A stretch of DNA of 64,000 nt from DATBGO01 sp963785765 (lineage in GTDB: Bacteria; Actinomycetota; Actinomycetes; Streptosporangiales; Streptosporangiaceae). Positions 60,626 to 64,000 of this stretch are shown piece by piece. Each line of letters begins with the position of its first letter. The first letter of the stretch is position 1. Both the position numbers and the translations under genes were made by a program. The notes under the pieces were generated by a model. That model saw only the letters and a list, made by a program, of their open reading frames with translations, had not been told where the DNA came from and made no database searches. The stretch lies in assembly GCA_963785765.1 (NCBI GenBank), contig CAWAWM010000004.1, positions 1,240,001 through 1,304,000 on the forward strand, read 5' to 3'.

Positions 60626-61687
60626 CTAACGCGGCGTCGCGACAGGCGCGTGGCGGGGACCCGGCAGCAGGCTGCGCGGGCTGGTCAGGAAGCCGACGCC
60701 CCAGCAGACATGCATCGTCACCAGGGCCCCAGGCAGCCGGGCCAGCACGGGCCTGGTCAGGCTGCGGGCCGCGGTCATGGTGACGGCCAGCACTCCGGCC
60801 AGATAGCCAGCGGGTAGCAGGAAGCCAACCGCCAGCCAGCGCAGCGAGCCGCCGGCCGCCAGGCCGGCCAGGCCGGCCACGGTCCCGGCGGTCATCGCGA
60901 GGACCGCGAGCGGCGGGGCCAGGTAGCGCGGGTTGATCGTGCCGGCATGCTGGCGCGCCACCACCCGGCGCCACCGGCCGTAGTGAAAGTACTGCGCGCC
61001 CAGCGTCCGGATGCTGGCTCGCGGCCGGTAGGTGACCCGCAGGTCGGGCTGGAACCAGATCAGGCCGCCCGCCAGCCTGATGCGGTGGTTCATCTCCCAG
61101 TCCTCGGCCCGCTGGTACATCTCGTCGTAACCGCCCACCTGCTCGATCGCGGCCCGCCGATAGACCCCCAGATAGACCGTGTCGGCTGGCCCGGGCTGGC
61201 CGCCGGTGTGAAAGCGGGAGGCGCCCACGCCGGCCGGCGAGGTCATCGCCCAGGCCACGGCCTGCTCGAACAGGGACACGCCTTCGGCGGCCATGATGCC
61301 GCCGACGTCAGCCGCGCCGGTCTGCTCGAGCGTGGCCATCGCGATACGCAGGTAACCGGCCGGCAGCAGGGCATGCCCGTCCAGCCGCGCGATGACCGAG
61401 TGCCGAGAGGCCTTGATCGCCGCATTCAGGGCACTGGGGATCCGCCCGCTGGGATTGGGAATCACGGTGACGCGGGAGTCAGCGGCCGCGATCCGTTCCG
61501 CGATCTGGCGGGTCCGGTCCCGGGACGGGCCCACGGCGAGCACCAGCTCTATCTCGCCGCGGTAGTCCTGGCCGAGCACCGAGGCGACGGATTCCTCGAG
61601 ATGCCGTTCCTCGTTCCGGATCGGCATGATCACGGAAATGGGCACCGGCTCGGCTGGCGCGTCGGGCGTGTGGGGCGGAATGCTCAT
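60626..61687 (-). CDS. GT2-family glycosyltransferase with membrane tail
   Basis: The 353-residue protein starts at 61687 (MSIPPHTPDAPAEPVPISVI). GT-A motifs are VPISVIMPIRNEERHLEESV, VTVIPNPSGRIPSALNAAI, VIARLDGHALLPAGYL (D-x-H in place of D-x-D) and YQRAEDWEMNHRIRLAGGLI (E-D-W). Three hydrophobic helices follow (LAPPLAVLAMTAGTVAGLAG, LAVGFLLPAGYLAGVLAVTM, ALVTMHVCWGVGFLTS). It resembles exopolysaccharide or hopanoid-type GT2 enzymes. It lies next to phoH on the same strand; the sugar and acceptor are unknown. Confidence 0.85.
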   Translation of the reverse strand: MSIPPHTPDAPAEPVPISVIMPIRNEERHLEESVASVLGQDYRGEIELVLAVGPSRDRTRQIAERIAAADSRVTVIPNPSGRIPSALNAAIKASRHSVIARLDGHALLPAGYLRIAMATLEQTGAADVGGIMAAEGVSLFEQAVAWAMTSPAGVGASRFHTGGQPGPADTVYLGVYRRAAIEQVGGYDEMYQRAEDWEMNHRIRLAGGLIWFQPDLRVTYRPRASIRTLGAQYFHYGRWRRVVARQHAGTINPRYLAPPLAVLAMTAGTVAGLAGLAAGGSLRWLAVGFLLPAGYLAGVLAVTMTAARSLTRPVLARLPGALVTMHVCWGVGFLTSPRSLLPGPRHAPVATPR

Positions 61688-61754
61688 GACGCACGTCACC
61701 GTACCGCCCCGGAGCCCGCAGTGCGACTTCGGGCCGGGCGCCGCAGCTGGCCGA

Positions 61755-63125
61755 TCAGAGCGCGGCATCCTCCAGCATCTCGGTGACCAGGGCGGCGATC
61801 GGGGACCGTTCGGAGCGGACCAGCGTCACGTGCGCGAACAGCGGATGCCCCTTGAGCTTCTCGATCACCGCGACGACGCCGTCGTGCCTGCCGACCCGCA
61901 GGTTGTCGCGCTGCGCGATGTCATGGGTCAGCACCACCCGCGAGCCGGAGCCGATCCTGGACAGCACGGTGAGCAGGACCCCCCGCTCCAGCGACTGCGC
62001 CTCGTCCACGATCACGAACGAGTCGTGCAGCGAGCGGCCGCGGATGTGGGTCAGCGGCAGCACCTCGAGCATGTCCCGGCGCTGCACCTCATTGATCACT
62101 TCCTCGGAGGTGACGGCGGACAGCGTGTCATGGACTGCCTGCGACCAGGGGTTCATCTTGTCCGCCTCGGAACCGGGCAGGTACCCGAGCTCCTGGCCGC
62201 CGACCGCGTAAAGGGGACGGAACACGAGCACCTTGCGGTGCTGCTTGCGTTCCATAACCGCCTCCAGCCCCGCGCACAGCGCGAGTGCTGACTTACCGGT
62301 ACCGGCCCGGCCGCCGAGCGAGACGATCCCGACCTCTGGGTCGAGCAGCAGATCGAGCGCGATCCGCTGCTCCGCGCTGCGGCCGCGCAGCCCGAACGCC
62401 TCCCGGTCGCCGCGGACCAGTCGGACCGACTTGTCCGGATGCACCCGGCCGAGCGCGCTGCCCGCTCCCGATCCCGACAGCAGCACCAGCCCCGTGTGGC
62501 AGGGCAGGTCGCGCGCCGCCGGGCAGTCCAGCCTGCCCGCGCTGTACAGCTCGTCGATCTCGGCGGCAGTGAGGTCTATCTCCTGCATGCCAGTCCAGCC
62601 GGAGTCGACGGGTAGCTCGGCCAGGTACTCCTCGGCGGGCAGTCCGACCGCGGCCGCCTTCACGCGCAGCGGCAGGTCCTTGCTGACCAGCACGACGTTC
62701 TCGCCTTCGGCGGCCAGGCTCCGCGCCACCGAGAGGATCCTGGTGTCGTTGTCGCCGAGCCGGAACCCGGCCGGCAGCACGGACGGGTCAGCGTGATTCA
62801 GCTCGACCCTGACGGTGCCACCCTGATCACCAACCGGCAGGTCGGCGTCCAGCCTGCCGTGCGCGATCCTGAGATCATCCAGGTGCCGCAGGGCCTGGCG
62901 GGCGAAGTAGCCGAGCTCGGGGTGATGGCGCTTGGCCTCCAGCTCGGTGATCACCACGACCGGCAGCACGACCCGGTGCTCGGCGAACCTGCCGAAGGCA
63001 GCCGGGTCCGCCAGCAGGACGCTGGTGTCGAGGACGTACGTGAGCCTGGAACCGCCGGTTGCGCCGACCGCGGCGGTGCGGCTGGCATGGCGGGTAGCTG
63101 ATGGACTGGTTGAGTGACTGGCCAC
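61755..63125 (-). CDS. PIN-PhoH family protein (PhoH2-type)
   Basis: This 456-residue fusion starts at the GTG at 63125, with GGGGAGAG before it; the open frame reaching 63362 is composition. Residues about 25-160 are a PIN ribonuclease domain (LTYVLDTSVLLADPAAFGRF, VVVITELEAKRHH, DNDTRILSVARSLA, VVLVSKDLPLR). The PhoH ATPase follows (Walker A GRAGTGKSALALCAG, EDM-like VLVFRPLYAVGGQELGYLPG, Walker B FVIVDEAQSLERGVLLTVLS, SRVVLTHDIAQRD). The mycobacterial PhoH2 is an RNA helicase/RNase. Confidence 0.93.
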   Translation of the reverse strand: MASHSTSPSATRHASRTAAVGATGGSRLTYVLDTSVLLADPAAFGRFAEHRVVLPVVVITELEAKRHHPELGYFARQALRHLDDLRIAHGRLDADLPVGDQGGTVRVELNHADPSVLPAGFRLGDNDTRILSVARSLAAEGENVVLVSKDLPLRVKAAAVGLPAEEYLAELPVDSGWTGMQEIDLTAAEIDELYSAGRLDCPAARDLPCHTGLVLLSGSGAGSALGRVHPDKSVRLVRGDREAFGLRGRSAEQRIALDLLLDPEVGIVSLGGRAGTGKSALALCAGLEAVMERKQHRKVLVFRPLYAVGGQELGYLPGSEADKMNPWSQAVHDTLSAVTSEEVINEVQRRDMLEVLPLTHIRGRSLHDSFVIVDEAQSLERGVLLTVLSRIGSGSRVVLTHDIAQRDNLRVGRHDGVVAVIEKLKGHPLFAHVTLVRSERSPIAALVTEMLEDAAL

Positions 63126-63461
63126 TCGCTCTCCCCTGGGCGCCGGGGGCGGCGCCGCGTTCGGACACAGACGTGTCGGCGGGACCGGGACCGGCCAGCG
63201 ACGGGCCGGGCGCCGGCCCTTCGCTCGTCTCGCCTGCGTACCAGGACGCGAAGCTCGAGGATGTCGAGGGCCTTCCCGTCGGGCGGCTACGCACCGCCCG
63301 TCGCCTCTGACGGTACCCTCGGTCACCCGTTTCCCGGAAGTACCGCAACCGGGTGTTAACACGCCCGATACGCGACCCTCAGGTCTGCCCCGGTCGGGAC
63401 AGCGGACAGTGCCGGACCGGGGCGGGGCGGGCCGTTATGGATCTCTTCTGGATCTTCCCGG
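63126..63461. other. Intergenic region between uppS and phoH
   Basis: No gene is supported. The frame extending phoH upstream is high-GC composition without family similarity. The phoH promoter is probably here. Confidence 0.45.
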
Positions 63462-64000
63462 TCAGCTGCCGAACCTGCGCTGCCTGGCCGCATAGGACCG
63501 CAGCGCACGGAGGAAATCGACGCGGCGGAACGCCGGCCAGTAGGCATCGCAGAAGTAAAACTCCGAGTGCGCGCTCTGCCAGAGCAGGAACCCGCCGAGC
63601 CGCTGCTCCCCCGAGGTACGGATCACCAGGTCCGGGTCGGGCTGGCCGGCCGTGTAGAGGTGCTCGGCGATGTGCTCGACGTCCAGGATCTCGGCCAGCT
63701 CCTCGATCGTGGTGCCCCGGGTCGCGTGGTCCTGCAGCATGGACCGCACCGCGTCGGCGATCTCGCGCCGCCCGCCGTATCCGACCGCCACGTTGACCAG
63801 CAGCCCCGGGCGGGCGGCCGTCGCCTCGCCGGCGTCCTTCAGCACCTGAGCCGTCTCGGCGGGCAGCAGATCCAGCGCTCCCATCGGATTGACGTGCCAG
63901 TTCTGGGCCACTAGTTCCCGGACGGTGTCCTCGATGATCCGCAGCAGCGGATCGAGTTCGGCCGCCGGACGGGCCAGGTTATCGGTGGACAGCAGCCAGA
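63462..64000 (-). CDS. uppS: Polyprenyl diphosphate synthase (cis-prenyltransferase), C-terminal part
   Basis: The frame has no start in the window; it begins WLLSTDNLARPAAELDPLLR at the edge. It then shows the cis-prenyltransferase motifs VNVAVGYGGRREIADAVRSM, DLVIRTSGEQRLGGFLLWQS, AHSEFYFCDAYWPAFR (conserved region V with the Arg-x-Ser-Gly-Glu pyrophosphate site). The enzyme makes the polyprenyl diphosphate carrier for peptidoglycan and wall polymers, which the other envelope genes here need. About 180 of some 260 residues are present. Confidence 0.92.
   Translation of the reverse strand, partial: WLLSTDNLARPAAELDPLLRIIEDTVRELVAQNWHVNPMGALDLLPAETAQVLKDAGEATAARPGLLVNVAVGYGGRREIADAVRSMLQDHATRGTTIEELAEILDVEHIAEHLYTAGQPDPDLVIRTSGEQRLGGFLLWQSAHSEFYFCDAYWPAFRRVDFLRALRSYAARQRRFGS

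Noticed and set aside
63126..63362. PhoH start at 63362
   Set aside because: The first 79 residues of that frame are R/P/G-rich without PIN similarity; the GTG at 63125 has a good ribosome-binding site.

Overview
The window is high-GC DNA with GTG and TTG starts, GC-rich third codon positions, actinobacterial transposase families (IS110, IS66, IS1380), an Lsr2-like DNA-binding domain, an LCP ligase and a UppS/PhoH gene pair. This fits a filamentous actinomycete (Streptomyces/Streptosporangiales-like); I cannot name the genus.

The window has two halves that meet at an initiator tRNA-Met gene (42457-42533, minus strand). Left of it (1-42.4 kb) is an accessory region full of remnants: three IS110 copies (one intact), an IS66 with a neighbouring Lsr2-like gene, an IS1380 fragment, a tyrosine recombinase that has lost catalytic residues, a HigB/HigA-type toxin-antitoxin pair, decayed metabolic genes, broken YVTN beta-propeller genes, and intact cargo. 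The cargo includes a PGM1-type ATP-grasp peptide ligase, an M20 amidohydrolase, an S53 protease, a three-gene cassette of unknown function at 5.4-7.1 kb, and a lower-GC two-gene STAND-like module (P-loop NTPase plus winged-helix/TPR protein, 25.7-29.2 kb). The last 47 bp of the tRNA gene are repeated exactly at 30232-30278, together with a terminator hairpin. So 30.2-42.5 kb looks like a tRNA-targeted genomic island. It carries a kinase-like/AlbA_2 fusion, two genes with nuclease-like motifs (DUF4268 and a small PD-(D/E)xK candidate), a VOC protein, DUF3024, lipoproteins and a repeat-rich secreted propeller.

Right of the tRNA (42.6-64 kb) the DNA is ordinary chromosome devoted mostly to the cell envelope: a large polytopic membrane protein, an LCP glycopolymer ligase, a GT87-like mannosyltransferase, GT2 enzymes, and a tightly overlapping minus-strand operon (DUF5941 membrane protein, sugar-nucleotide-type nucleotidyltransferase, glycerol-1-phosphate dehydrogenase-like enzyme, CDP-alcohol phosphotransferase, GT2). 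Divergent from this operon are an IspD/TarI-like cytidylyltransferase and a very large GT2-TagF fusion. Together they suggest synthesis of a phosphopolyol (teichoic-acid-like) polymer that the LCP protein could attach to the wall. Then come a small membrane protein with its winged-helix regulator behind a double palindromic operator, an ICMT-like methyltransferase, another GT2, PIN-PhoH, and the 3' part of uppS at the window edge.

Several reading-frame breaks are single-base changes in short homopolymers (integrase, propeller gene, GT2-TagF, alanine-dehydrogenase-like remnant). Some may be true mutations, others assembly errors; I flag this where it matters.
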